A program made the position numbers and the translations under genes. The notes under the pieces are model-generated. The model saw only the letters and a list, made by a program, of their open reading frames with translations, made no database searches and was not told where the DNA came from. A DNA stretch of 64,000 nt from Mactra quadrangularis (lineage: Eukaryota; Mollusca; Bivalvia; Venerida; Mactridae), in assembly GCA_025267735.1 (NCBI GenBank), contig CM046303.1, positions 39,197,380 to 39,261,379 of the forward strand. Reading direction: 5' to 3'. Below, piece by piece: positions 21,206 through 35,400 of the stretch (positions are counted from its first letter, which is position 1; every line of letters starts with the position of its first letter).

Positions 21206-21575
21206 AATTGTTCTATATTTAACATTGTACATAATTATTACAAGTGCTTTTTAAATTGTTTACTTTCACCCTTCAATACTCATATAAACATGCATATTTA
21301 TCTCCTGTCCTACATTATTTAGTATTTATATTGACTTTCTTAGTTCATCTTATGTATGTGCACATTCTTACATAGTAATGATTATGAGATAAATTATTAT
21401 TTGAATGTTTTATGATAATATTGATACTTTGTTTATGAACTGACCTATGACTACAGATAGATCTATTCAATTACAAGTATGTTGTCATTCATTGTATCAA
21501 GATATTGTTTTAAGTATTGTAAAAAAGTAAAAAAAAGTAATGGCATTTTTAGTCCAAGTTCATGCTTACGCATGT
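21206..21575. other. intergenic, nothing recognised
   Basis: AT-rich flank of the LTR element. Confidence 0.35.
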
Positions 21576-21852
21576 TCACTGACTTTACAGCTATTACCCC
21601 TGGTCATAGGGCTACTGGTATCTATCAGTCAATCTCCCTTGGAAGTCTTTTACTCTGCTTATATGTGCAGATGACAACTTGGGAAAATGGAATTATACTA
21701 CCCTTGTTGGTACCCATTTACGCCTGGTTGGAGAGAAGCAATCATTGGTAAATTTCTTGCTCTTGGAAAATTAGCAGTTGCCCTAGTGGGGTTTGAAGCC
21801 GGAACGTCTGGATCCCCAAGCATGTATCTTACCACTAGACTACTGTTCCTAT
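21576..21852 (-). repeat. third SINE family, minus strand
   Basis: On the minus strand the head reads 'gtagtctagtggtaagat' (A box) and 'ggcttcaaaccccac' (B box). The body contains 'aggcgtaaatgggtacc' and ends around 'ggtaatagctgtaaagtc'. The 90- and 92-codon plus frames crossing it are fortuitous. Confidence 0.6.
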
Positions 21853-23018
21853 TGTACATAAATGATGATCATTTAGTTGGAATCAAAAGGTACTTTTACC
21901 ATGTCTACTGCACTGTGTCTCTGCGGCTTGTTTTCCCTAGGCATTGTATCACTTTCTTCATATAATACATGATTAATATCATTAAAATATTTTTAATTAT
22001 TATCATTTTACTGATTGTTTTTTTAATCCTACAGGATAGAGATCATGGCTCTTTGCATCAATATTATTATACATGTACACTAAATAAGCTTAATCAAAAT
22101 TAAATTATATATATATATATGTGTATTCATTGTTTTTTTTATGTTTACCGTAGTTATAAGTAAAGTAGGCCAATTGAATAGCTTTTATCTAAAATTTGAT
22201 AACTGTTTATTTTTAAATGCTTTGTAGTTTTGCATTATTTTTTTTTGGTTATTATTAAAATTATAACTGAGACTAAATAAATAGCAAATAAACTATGTTT
22301 TGAAAAATAATTACAATAAACATAGTTTTGGAGGCTTTAGGTAGTCAGATGCTGAATTTTATAAATGTATTGCATTCATGAAATTTGTTCTCATTTTATA
22401 ACAAACCGTACTTGAATATATAAAAAATAATGATTCAGCAAAAAAAAATCATCCAGATTCAAGAATTGTAGTAAATTCCTTTTGTCTCCAAACTTTCGGT
22501 GGGTACTGAATGTATGTGAATCTTTGTGAAAATACCTGATATAAGTATTGTACCACTGTTTTATGTCATACTCATTTCAATTATATAAGCTATACCCATG
22601 TATAATGATGAGGGATATATCATAAATAAATGAATATTTCATCACATGTTTGTTGTTATACTTATGTATTCAAAAGTGTTTTTTTTTCGCATTGATAGCT
22701 TAATCAATGTATCTGTTTGCAAAACTGGACCTATTATTTTCAATTTTTTTAACTGGAATGTGTCTAAAATGCATATTTTAAATGGAACACATGCAGTAAT
22801 GATATGCTAAAAAATATGGAAAATTGGCTATCTGATAGCATTAATGTTGGAGATTTTTAAGTTATTGTTGTTATGGAAAGGTTATTTTAATCATTTAAAT
22901 TAGTTCTTTTTTTAAATTTTCGTTGTATTTTGAGTTGAACAATTTCTCAGTGTTAGAAACTATTGATGTGCTACCATATTCTTGAGATTGACTTTGATTA
23001 ATATTTTAGAAGCTCTAA
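21853..23018. other. intergenic AT-rich stretch
   Basis: A short (AT)n run lies near 22104-22118. No gene is seen. Confidence 0.4.
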
Positions 23019-23325
23019 AGCAGCCCACCTAGCTCAGTTGGTAGCACACAAGTTTTCTGATTGAGGTGTTGCAGGTTTGATTCCGGCATTCTTCCAATGA
23101 ACTTGGTCATGAAATAATTTCTATGGCCATTCTCCCTCCCACCATTGGTTCTAAATCATGTAGGGCAATTGTTGCCAGTCACTGATGGCAGTATGTACCT
23201 AGTAACTGGTTAACAGCTAACTCCAGAGATTTAGCCTAACCTGGAACAATGATTAGGTTGACTGACCACCGTGATATGACCTATATAATGTGTGCTATGG
23301 CGTTAAACCCAGCAAAAAAGAAGAA
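23019..23325 (+). repeat. tRNA-derived SINE, near full length
   Basis: The A box is 'tagctcagttggtag', the B box 'ggtttgattcc', and the tail 'ggcgttaaacccagcaaaaa'. Same family as position 1. Confidence 0.78.
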
Positions 23326-23832
23326 GCTAAAATTACATTTTTGGCTAGAAAGAGAGTAAACAATTCAAATTCAGTGATTCAATGCTACATACTGGCATGT
23401 TAACTCACTTGTAATGCCGAGTTGATTTGATTGATCACCAGTCACAAATCATACCTTGTGGTTTTATCAAATCTAACTGCCAAATAAACATAATATACAT
23501 TATAGATAAATATACATATAACAAACACTTCTATTCATTGTTATTCTAGTATAGAAAATATTAGAACAAAATTAAAAAAGTAAATATTATTGCAAATATA
23601 AATAATTGAAATTATTTACAAAGATAAAATTACATAATCAATCACCAAGAGTCACATGCACAGGCGACCGGGACAGTCCTGAATCAAAAGCACTATATAT
23701 ACATGTGCCCTTGCAGGCTGCCTGTGGTAACATGCATACATAACAAGAGTCAAGCTGATCAAAAGTTACAGTCAATGAATGTTTACCTTACATTTAACAA
23801 ATTCAACATTACCTTGAATGGTACATATATTA
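23326..23832. other. intergenic, nothing recognised
   Basis: AT-rich. The 65-codon frame at 23703-23900 overlaps a transposon end and has no support. Confidence 0.35.
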
Positions 23833-26010
23833 CAGGCTGTCAACCGATTCCTATATTCCTATATAACTCCTATATTTTGGGTTGGAATCCTATATTTTGA
23901 AAAACCTCCTATTTTTCCTATATTCTCCTATATTTTAAAAAATAATCCTATATTATTTTTTAAAAATTGTCGCCAAAAATGAAAAGAGTTATTATTGCTT
24001 TGATAGTTGCTCAAAGTTAATAGTTTCGTTCATCTGTACAGTAGACACTTTACTCTTGATGACAATGAAATGGGCATTTAGGATTTGACAATTATTGATA
24101 AAAAATGAAGTAACAGTTTAACATCTTTTATCATTATAATCTTTAACATTAACCTATTTGGAGTAGAAAATACGCATCGGAGATTTTATTAAGGACTGTG
24201 CTGAAAGTTGTCATTGCTTAACGAAAGGTAGTATAAATGTTAAGTAAGATACGTTAAACTTTTTAAAATAAAATTTCTAGAACAGATGGACAATAGCAAA
24301 TCTAACAATAAACACAATAAAATTTTTTTTTTATTTGAATGTGTTTCTAAATCAATTTGTTTTATTCAGGTAATACTCACGTTAATAAAACAATACAACC
24401 AGAGCACAAAAGTCAATATAAGAACACATTAAAAACCCATTTCAAATGCCGCTAATATGTTTCTAGTGTAAGGTTTAATCACTTAATTTGTACAAGGTAA
24501 ATAATAACGTATCTTACTAAAAATTATTAACATATATTTAAGGTAAATGTAATCAATAAGCAAAAATTATGCTAGCATTTGCTTACAAACACTTCAAAAC
24601 GATAATCTAAAATTAAACTTAATTTGTTTAGACAACAATCAAATGTTCACATTGGTAAACTTAAAAAGGTAACGTATCTTACTTTTTCAATTCACATAAG
24701 TTCCACTGCCTTTTATTTTAAAAGACATACTCGTTTAGGCCAAATTTATGTTTCAAAGCAAAACAATGCTAGCTCTTTTGCTTCAAATATGTTTATTTAT
24801 CTGAAAAAGACATATTTATTTGATTTTTCTGTAAACATTTATTTTGTATTTGTTAACGTATCCTTACTCATTTATCAAAAGCAGTTCGTGACTTATGAGT
24901 TCAAAATATCTGGTCCATTTTCATATAACTTTACATATTATCTAGTTCTGTAGAAGCTGCTGTCAGTTTTATTGCAACAAAATAGTCGATTTGTTTTTCA
25001 ACAAGGTAGAGGCTCTACAATTTGTTTTAAAAGTCCCACTATCTAAATATTTTTTCAACTTGTCTTTCTTTCGGCTGGTGTACTGTTTCGGACCGTGGCG
25101 TTGTTGTTTGTAATCAAAATTTTTCGATTACATTATTTGCATAAACAAGTGTTTCTTGAGTTTCTCTGGTAATATGTCTGGAACTATACCTGCATCATTA
25201 GCCTATGTGTTGTAACATATGAAAAGTTGACATATCTTATTAAATCTTAAAGTAACTCTTTAATTTTTAAAAACTCATGGTTAATCTGTATTAGATCTTA
25301 GATGCCAAAAGCCTTTATTATCACTTACATTAACCACTTGGGAGTTTATATTTGCATAAATCCGAGTGAAATTGCAAATATTTGGACTTAATGCATGTTG
25401 TCCATAACTGTTAACGTATCTTACATCCAATTTGGGGACACAGGGAAATAATTTTTAATTTTCGCAAGTGTTATTGTCTGATTTTGGAAGGTTATGTTTT
25501 CATCCCAAATGGCCACTAGTAAAGGTAACATGTGCAGCAAAAAAGTATACTATTTCAAAACTATATTGTAATTAAAACAAATACCCTATGCAGGGACAAC
25601 GCAAAATCAACAGTTTTTGTCCCTTTGAATTAAAGTTTTCATCAGAAAGTATGTTCAATGAGGGACAAAACTTTTGTTTGAGGTACATTTAAGTTGGATA
25701 CATCATCTAATGAGAAAAAATCTCAGCTACCTTCTGTTTTTAAAAAATGTGGGCCAAAGGACAGTGAAAATTTGAAAATGCCCACTTAGCTGACATTGAG
25801 TGTTTAATCATTGACTATTGTAAAATACAGTAAGTGAAAGGTAGTTATTGTAATATTAATTGTATGTATATATAGTAGCAGAAAATGATACTATTTTAAG
25901 TTGGAAACTCCTATATTTTGCCTCAAAAAATGTCCAAAACCTCCTATATTTCTTGCAAAAATGTTCCTATATTCCTCCTATATTTTGGAGATGACCTGGT
26001 TGACAGCCTG
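23833..26010. mobile_element. 2,178-bp inverted-repeat element, no transposase
   Basis: It begins 'caggctgtcaacc' and ends with the exact reverse complement 'ggttgacagcctg'. Flanks atatta (23827-23832 and 26011-26016) are a 6-bp target duplication. Both ends are filled with 'cctatatt' repeats (23850-23960 and 25908-25990). The interior carries 'aacgtatcttac' at 24506, 24671 and 25413, a one-base-longer variant near 24855, and its complement at 24244. No recognisable protein is encoded; the 109-codon frame at 24624-24953 shows no domain. Confidence 0.75.
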
Positions 26011-26016
26011 ATATTA

Positions 26017-27506
26017 AGGTTCTTAACTAATCTGTCTGACTGGCTAAAGATAAAATAAAGACAGAAGTGACTGTTAGACTATGCACCTTTTCACAAAAAA
26101 ATCTAAGGGAAAATTTTATCGTAAGTGAGTTTCATAACTTGGCAGTTAAAAGTCAAAAATATAATAAACATAACTATATAATATGATATTCAAAATGTGT
26201 TCATTCTACATAACTCAATTATATTTGGAATTGATTGGCCAAAAATGACCTTATTATGAGTGTTTCTTGCTTTTGACTTATGATAATCTTTTATTGTAAG
26301 ATTTTTGTGGAAAGCACCTTAAGTGTACTTTTATCTGAAGCAGAGATTGGAGCATCTGAACTTGATCAGCTTACATAGGACATTCTGTAAAACTGCTAGA
26401 TAAAAACATTTTATGTAAACTTTTTTCTGTCTAGTATTTAATAGATGGACACACAATTGACTTAAACAATATAAAACGTCTAATAGAAGTTTAAAATGTT
26501 TCAAATAAACAAGATAATTTTGTTTGTTTTCAGTATGAGATCAAGTTTTGATGAACTACAAGTGAAATATTGCATCCCTAGCTCACAAGAGTCAATGCCA
26601 CACTTCTTAAAATTTTAGTCTTACGAGAAGTTTCTTGAAAAATCAGTACAGTAGGTTGAAATACAAATATAAAAAAAGATATAAGATGTCAATTACAATC
26701 GACTTTCAAACCCATTTTGTACAAGGTGTGAGTGAAATGGATATTTATATTAGAAATTCACTGACATTTTCTCGAACTTTGTGATAATTGACACATTGAG
26801 CTTATTTGTACTGGGGTGGGTTCGGTTTTTCTTTTTTTTGATGCAAAATTAAGCAGGGTGGGTAATAAAAAATCAATAATTTCTGAAAAATTAGGGTTGG
26901 GATTTTTGTAAGACGAAAAATAAAAAAGGTCTGGCCTAATAAGGAATTTAATTAAAAAAAACTGAATAAAAGTTTATTTCTTTTAATTGGCACATATAGA
27001 TTAAAAAGTATGTGAGTAGAAATATAGTCTCAGTTTGCCATATGTATTCATAATATCAACAAACAGATTAATTGAATAAAAAGAGCAAACCTTAAACTAT
27101 TTGAATAATAAGTTCCGAGACATTTGATGAGTCAGCTTCACCTTTGAATAGACATATGACTCAATCTTGGAAACAGTTCTGGATCATTTTTGGACAACAA
27201 TATTTGTAGACATCACTTACCTAATTAATTCAAAGTTGGTTTTCACTTCACATGAAAATCGTTCTAGATTTGGTACCTTTAACTTCAAGGGAAGTAACTC
27301 TAACAGCAATGTTTATGCACATTGTGAGTGACATACCTTTATTTTATAAACATGTAGCAACAATAGTATCACAGTCATTAATGGTCAGCATATAACAGCA
27401 CAATCATTATTTACATTGACATTCTGTCATGACATCACAAAAAACATACATTCTATTGTTAGAAAAAACAAGCGTAAAGAATCATTATCATACATTGTAA
27501 AATAAT
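26017..27506. other. intergenic AT-rich stretch
   Basis: No gene or clear element. A T-rich run lies at about 26829-26840. Confidence 0.4.
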
Positions 27507-27514
27507 GACTGTAC

Positions 27515-27939
27515 TAGGGCTGTCATGATACGCGATATATTGCGATGCGCTAGAACCGTACCGCGATACATACCACAATATATTGCTTTGCAAACCAAAG
27601 ACACGGCTGCATAATACTTCTGTACTAAAGAACTAAAGCAACTGTTCAGGATTAAAGTACATGTATGTTATAGGACTTAGTAGGGAAAGTGCCTGTAATA
27701 GACTGGACTGAAAAAAAACTGGGTATTTTAGAGTAATGTGAACATTCCAAACATGCCCAAATTCTTTGTTAAGCTTTCATCGAATGACCATGGAAAATTG
27801 ACGTTGGCCAAGGGAAGAATTTTTCAATAAAGATAAAAAATATCGCCAAATACTGGTACGTTAAATTTGTACCGCGGTACATATTGCCGCACCTGCATAT
27901 TGCAGTATACCAGTATACAGGCATATCATGACAGCCTTA
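27515..27939. mobile_element. hAT-like MITE, 425 bp
   Basis: Termini are 'tagggctgtcatgata' on the left and 'tatcatgacagcctta' on the right, with one mismatch when inverted. Exact 8-bp flanks gactgtac occur at 27507-27514 and 27940-27947. An 8-bp duplication with a (c/t)agggctgtca end is typical of hAT. No coding sequence. Confidence 0.85.
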
Positions 27940-27947
27940 GACTGTAC

Positions 27948-29326
27948 ATACATAAATAAATGGTTATTTGACACTCACTGCAATATATAGCACAAAAGTT
28001 ATTGGTGATACACATCTTTTAAGTTTGAAAAAAAAACCATAGTCATATAAACTATTTAATACTTAATAAGTTTGCTAATTACATAAACAAATTTAAAACA
28101 AATGAGAGCATTTATGTGATGTTTATTGAATTGATAAGGCTAAAATAATGAATATCTCAATATCTATACTAAAAATAAACATGTTATTTACATGTAGGCT
28201 ATGTTCTGTAATAACCTACGATAGAGAAATCAACAATAACCCTAGTTCCTTGATATGACTTCGAAAAGGGAACTGTTAGGGTCATGAAGATTTTACATTT
28301 CTTTAAAATGCCTTCATTTCAATCTTAATTCTAACACAATTATCTTTCACATAGTTAAAATGCTCATTTAATAAAGGGATGTTTTTAGATGTTTTTTTGT
28401 ACATTTGTAAATCAATTTACAATATCATATAAATCATGACTAAAACATTCTATACATGAACATATTTCGTAATCTCTATGTTATTTAAGCCATGTTTTCT
28501 GTTTGTGTTTGAACACCGGTATTTTTCTTTATATCTATCATACATTTCATGCTGACTAAGGGAAATATGATTATAGGGTTATTAATACCATATAGATTAT
28601 GAAATGATAATGTTGCAAGTGTTAAGCATAAATATGATATTACTATCATTTGACAATAAAGATTTACGAGTATGTACTAAAAATTATACAAATATATGAG
28701 GTCCCACCATTGCCATTATACTAGTATTGGACGGAATTTATAAAACCAATTAATACATCTGCAAAAGTAAGCATATGGACGAAGAATCACTTTTCACATC
28801 TTGCAACAGTGTAATATTTCAAAGTGTGTAGAAGTATATTGTAACTTGCATCACATGGTCAGCAGATTTAACATCATGGACGGCTATTAAAACTTGAAAC
28901 AGCAGTAGAAAATCAAGGACAATATAGTTTGTACAAAACAAAACAAAACACTGTTTATATAAACAATACAGTGAACTAATCCATGACAGGGGATGCTCAA
29001 GATGACAATAAAATATATAATTTTAATATGTTTTATAAGTGTCTCGTTGGTATAATGATAAAGCAGTCTACCATTACAAGCATGATAGACCAAGGGGTGG
29101 TGGTTTATCCCAAATGCTAATTTTGTTAAAATGAATTATACAACTTTTATTTTAAATACTGCCTACCTCTAAAATGGATTGCTTCATATTTAATGTTTAC
29201 CCAAACACGTTTTGTTATTTTGTACGTAATATAAATTTACTAATGGCTCGGTTATTGTTACAGAGTTCGTACAACTTGTCATGTTCACAAGTTCAATATA
29301 TAAGCATGAATGAATAAAACCAGGTT
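27948..29326. other. intergenic and KIF19 3' flank
   Basis: AT-rich. On the minus strand an AATAAA (plus 29147-29152, TTTATT) could serve as the KIF19 poly(A) signal, about 175 bases past the stop. No other gene is seen. Confidence 0.4.
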
Positions 29327-29496
29327 TCAGTATCTAGGGAGACTAAATCCAGTTATTGTAATATCCCCTTTCTTATAGGCAGGAATTGTAGGTTGTCTTT
29401 TCTTGCTATTATTCATTGGTGTACCAACACTGGAAGAGTCTGACTGATGACCTCCCTTTTGACTTCTCTTCTTACCAAGAGACAATGAATCATAAT
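29327..29496 (-). CDS. KIF19: KIF19 terminal coding exon
   Basis: Encodes DYDSLSLGKKRSQKGG..., a basic Ser-rich end, then KKRQPTIPAYKKGDITITGF and a stop. Confidence 0.85.
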
Positions 29497-32400
29497 CTAC
29501 AAACATATAAAAACAGTATTAACTCTTGTAAAACTGGTTTTAACATTTGCATTCCAGAAAAATGCCAGAACATTGATGTGGTGAATTAGATTAGTGATTC
29601 AGGTATGTAAAATATTTATAGCTTTAACTATTCTTATCTTAGGCGCGTTTCTTGATCAAACATTAAACTTTAGAGAGCATGTGAAACGCAAGTGCAAATC
29701 GGCAATGGTCAACTATTTTAAAATTGAAAGTATCCGTAAATTTCTTACAAAAGATGCAATTAAAGTGTTGGTTCTGTCATTGGTAATTTCTCATTTAGAT
29801 TATTGTAATGCAATCCTCTATGGTATAACACAGAGTGAATTAGATAAATTGCAACGCGTTCAGAATATGTGTGCCAAGTTAGTACTTGGTCGTAACAGGC
29901 GTGACAGCTCTAAACAGGCATTGTTTGATTTACATTGGCTGCCTGTAAAACAAAGAATTGAATTTAAAATATTGACATATATGTATAACTGCTCAGTTGG
30001 AAACGCTCCTGGATATCTGATGGAACTCCTGTCCACTAAGACTTCCACACGAACACTAAGGAACTCAGCATCGTCTGTAGGGTGCTATGAGGTTCCTCAT
30101 AACAGTAGAAAAACATTTAATGACAGAGGGTTTCATACAGCAGGTCCACAGCTTTGGAACGATCTACCTCTCGGGTTGAGACAATGTAGTTCTATTGATG
30201 TTTTCAAAAAAAAGACTAAAAACCCATTTATTTCAAAGATATTTTCAATAGTTAATCATGTATACATTGTAACTATGTTTAAAATGTGTTGTAATTGTGA
30301 AACGCCGTAGAATATGTTTTTTTAACTTGGAAATAGTCGTTTAAGAAAATAAAACAAGTTTAAGTTTAAGTTTTCTTATCACTGGTACAGCTGATATTAA
30401 ATCATTTAAATACACATGACATGGTGTCCTTCAATATCTGTATACACAATTTATCAAAAATATTTTATACAAAAGATAGCAGAGGTGTCAAGGTTCAAGT
30501 GAAGTCTTAGTTTGGATTAATAATTTTAAAATACAAAGTGCTCCAACTCTTTCACACTTCTACTATCAGTAGTGTTTTATACATCAACATGTTCTTTAAG
30601 AAGCATGCATACAAAGTGATGCTGGTCCAGCTATTATATATAGGTTTACAAATCGAGTGTTGCGGCAAGACTGTAGTAACTCACTCTATAGTGCAATGCA
30701 CTTACTACAGTCTTGCGGGCAACCCTCGAAATAGAGTTTCCCTTACCTTTTAAATGCAACTTTCATGATATCATAAACATTAAGAAATATGTTTCAGTAA
30801 CTTTCTCATTATTAATTTTGTTTAATGCATACTATAGAGAAATATTGTTTAACACAAATAATTATGTGTTCATGGAAAATTTAAAGCAATTATGGGTTAA
30901 TTTTAAAATTGCATGTGTAAATCTGTGTTTAATATTGGTCAATAAAATAGCTTTTAATTTAAAGATAAACAAACCTTTGTCTGGATCAGTTCTACTTGTT
31001 CTATGTTTTTGTACATCATTATTTTGTCTTCCTTTGACATTTCGTCCTTGATTCTTCTTCAAATACTGAAATAAATGACCAATCTAATAATAAGACTCAC
31101 ATGTTGGAAAATGCTTGCAGCTGTAACAGAATCCTGAAAATACCTTAGAATTAAATATCTATGTTGGGTCAAATCATAGGAAAAGATTTTAGTACCCTCG
31201 TGTGAAAAATTATGAACACGTTTAACAGGTTTTTTAATTGAGGCTGTTAACAAATACCTTGTAAAACCTTGATGAACATTACAGAAATTACAGTAAATGA
31301 CTAAACATTTAGTGGCCGGCCGGCTAGCTCAGTCGGTAGCGCTCAAGTCTACTGATTGTAGGGTAATACGTTCGATTCCTGGGCGGGGCATACTTTCGTA
31401 TAATTTCTATGGCTATTCTCCCTTCTACCACTGAATCTAAATCATATAGGGCAGTTGTTAGTCACTGACAAAAGTATGCGCTTGGTAGTTGGTTAACAGC
31501 TTAATCCAGAGATTTAGCCTTTCCAGGAACAGTGAGTATAGGTGGACTGACCGCCGGAAATGGGCTGTGAGTGTAATAAACAGGTCATCAGAGCATTTTA
31601 AAACCTAGTAAACGTATACATGTATTTAGCAAAATATTGCAAACTTTTTATAATTACTTATCTTGACTAAATCTTACTCTTGCCAATCCAAATAACATAC
31701 AATGTCACTTGGTCAAATCAGAAAAACTGTTGTGAACAATTATATAACAATTATATAACTATTACAAAACAAGTCATTACAAAGGGGTAGAACAACCCTT
31801 TTTAAACAATAATGTAATAATTATTACAATTGGCATTTTATTACGTAAAGGCAGTAAAATGTAAACAAACCTGATTTGTGTAGGTATCTTTCTTCTTTTT
31901 CTTATTTAATTTTGGTTCATTTACCGGTACCCATTGTCTTAAGTTTCTATGTCTGTCACCATTGACATCACCAACTCTTCTTAATGGTGGAAGAGAATGT
32001 TCAGACACCACTGTATGCTTAGTTACGGTTGATAAGCTATCATCACTTGGAGCTTTACTCAGTGTAAATTGGTGATGTTCGGAAACAAATGTACGGTTAT
32101 GTGTATCAAGTCTACTAGGTGTAAGATACGAGTCTTTGTTGTCTCTATCAAGTGACGTTGTTCTATCATTGTTAGGTCTATATAAAGGTCGATCTACTGC
32201 AGCTTCATGGCGTTTCTCTAGATTATTTAAGTTTGTTTGTGCACGATTACGTTTTTTAGCTGCAAGGGCAGCAATGTTCCGTGTATTAGTCACAATTGTA
32301 TTTCTATCACTATTAGAGAGCCTTGAAGGAGCCCCAATACTAGCTCTTTCAACCTGCACTTCAACTGGTGTCACACGATCTATTTCCTGACTTAAATTAG

Positions 32401-35400
32401 AATGGTTTCTCCAAGCACCCGACAAAGTTTTATTCTTCTGGTATGTTGTATTGGCATTCTCTATTTGTCGAGCTTTTGGTGTATGAGAAAATATTCTGTC
32501 ATCTGAATTTCTACAAATATAAAATGAATATAAGTAAAAAGCATCTAACCTATACATTATAGTTATCAAAGATTGACATTAAAAGAGACAGTGACATAAG
32601 AAAGCACTAAAAACTTGATATCAATGCAGGTATCGTTTTCAACTAAAATAATCAAAATATAGATTTATCAATTTTATAAATACTTTTTGAAATCGTCCTT
32701 GCCTAGGAAATATCAGAGACTTAGATAACACATAATTATGTCTCTGAAAATCTATAAAATATTTTGATTTTGTCATTTGATGCGCAACGTGAGAAAAGGG
32801 CCCTTAAGGTCAAATTTTTCGAAATTGAGATTTTTACAGAAAATGAAAGAGTAGGCTTTGTACTTTCCAAAAATGTATAATTTATTAAAATATCTCAATT
32901 CATGACGTTGCTACGGTGATTTGAAATTCGATAATCGGTACAAGAAAATAAAGCGACGTCATGTTAACGTCGCGTTTTTCATAAGTTATATAACAGGTTA
33001 ATAACTTAGTCATTTTACTGCATAAAGCATTGGGAACTAGTTTTAACACCAAATTATTTTAAAAATTCAATATTCTTTACATTAATAATTAAAAACATCT
33101 GACATTTGAATTGATTTAGAGTTTACGATTGACGTAAATATGTCTTCATAAATGAGTCCAAATAACAAGTGGCAGTCTTTACTGACAGTGTATAAGCAAC
33201 TATATTTTGTAGTCCCGACAAATAACTTTAATGTCATTAGCATCAATTATTATTGTAAAACAATTATAGACTTAAACTGACGGCATTGTTTTTTTAGGGT
33301 ACAACAAAAACATTGTGGAGGTCTATTGTTGTCGATGTCCATCGACGTCAAATTTCCTTTGAATTTATTGTAAGTGCGTTTTTTATCAATTATCATTGGC
33401 CAGTCTGTTGGCAAAAGTTCGAGTTGTCACAAAAAATATATGACATACAGATAATAAAGAGAGCAACATACATCTTGTTTATAAAATTCACTTTCACATT
33501 TGTTAAACACCCGCATGTTCCAAATTGAACAAGAACATATTTCAATCGTCAAAAACAGGACCCTATAAAAGGTTGAGGTGTTCCGAACGCTGCATTTAAT
33601 GACAAAGATCAAATATAAATACTCTCTGAAAATATTTTTTATGTCAGCATAGCTTTACTGTACACGTGAAGTGTAATCATGCAATAACACATTACCGCTA
33701 AATGTGAGTTTGTCTTTCAATTTTTTGCCGTTTTGTGAGTATTGGCGTGTTTGCAAAAAATTCTGGCTTACTTGCGTTTACAAATAAGAGCGCAATATTT
33801 ACAAGTAACTTTTAATGTCAATTATATGATGTTTAACACACATTAAGTCCAAGCTCCAGGTGAAAGATGGATAAAATATTTAGTTCAACTTAAAATGTGA
33901 AAATTAAGTAATTCGAAACTTGGTAACCTTTTGTTTGAAAGATCAATGAAGGCCGACATAACAACGCTTTTGGAAGGTAATATTATCAGAGAAATCTGAG
34001 TATTGAAGTTTATAAATGATAGTCGGTGATCCTTTGGTAGTTCAATTGGCCCATGGAATGCATAAGCATATATCGAGTGTTCCCCTCAAGACTGTAGTAG
34101 CTCGCTCTTTAATGTAATGCACGGTGTGGGGAATCACGTGACCTAAAATGGTTCTTTACACGAAAAAATGGCGGCCATATCGTAAAATTTGGGCTAAAAG
34201 ACAAGATAAATGACATTTATACTTAACCAATTTTTATCAAACCTAGCGCAGTCTAAGCAGCACAAAATTCTCTTTCTAACGGTAGTTCTGCCAAACCCAC
34301 AACGGTTCTAGTTTTCTAGATTACCTCGAGGTTTTGAACGAGTTGAGAGTTTCTTGGAGGAAAAATGCCGTGGTGCCTAACACGTTGTTGCTAAGAATTA
34401 TTGAAAATTAACAAATTTAAACTGAAATTGACCGAGCTTTTGCGAATGTATGTTAACCTTATGCAGAAATACACATAACCAGTCGATAATTTTCTGGTAC
34501 GTCTTTAAATAAGAACGATATTCATGCTAAGTGACTATTGGTGCTTCACACGTACAATTTTTCTGTCATAAAATGATGGTGCTTTACACGTTCGATAAAG
34601 AACTCATTGTACATTACATATCTCTAACGGAATTTTTTTACATCCATTATAGCACCCACACGTCCGTTTGACGAGATATTCATATATCGGTACATTGTCA
34701 CCAATTGATAACAAAGTCGCCTTTTACCAAATAAAGTTTGCAAATTCATACCAATGCACGATTTTCTATACACATATCTACAAAAAATAGCATTTGATTT
34801 TATGTGACATATCAGATTTTCCCTTTACACGTTCGATTTGAAGGAGTGTTCGCGGCTGCCAGGTCGCCGAAAAGAGTGAACAGTGAGTGTAAATAGAAAA
34901 GCGATCTAGAAAGGAGCATTAGGTGTCAGATGGGAGAAAGCGAGGAAGAACGAGGCAAAAATGTTTCAAACAATGAAAATGGGACTTGAGTAGCTTTATT
35001 ATATACATCTACGTCATCAAATATATGCGTGCATATATATTCATTTTCACACTTATATGTAATTGAGCTAAGGTTGCTGATTTTTGTGGACAAGGCATTA
35101 TACATAGTGTCGGGAGTCAACTTGGGTATGTAAGATATGTAAAAGGCAAATAAAGTGACACTTTAAGTACTTTTTATTTTCACAGTTATTTTGTTTCAAC
35201 AAAATATGTTTTCGTTTAACGAAAAGAAAAATCGTTAAAGTAAATTAATAAAATGTAACGTTTTACGAAATAATTGCGTAATAAAAATAGAAATTCAAAT
35301 GTAACTTTAAAGGCACCGTACAATTTTATCAAGTATGTATTGAAACAAAAACACAAAGGACTTTTTTATATGATTGCTCAGGGGTGATATTGGTTGTAAA

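Noticed and set aside
24624..24953. 109-codon ORF as transposase fragment
   Set aside because: No DDE, zinc finger or other motif; Phe/Tyr/Lys-rich composition of AT-rich DNA.
29040..29112. tRNA-like segment (tcgttggtataatgataaag ... ggtggtttatccc)
   Set aside because: The B box departs from GGTTCRANNCC and the acceptor stem does not pair; at most a tRNA relic or SINE head.
32136..32390. Plus-strand ORF
   Set aside because: Antisense shadow of the KIF19 tail exon.
31841..32569. Whole 242-codon frame as a single-exon gene
   Set aside because: Its ends run past clear splice sites (acceptor before 32510, donor after 31871); it is an internal KIF19 exon.
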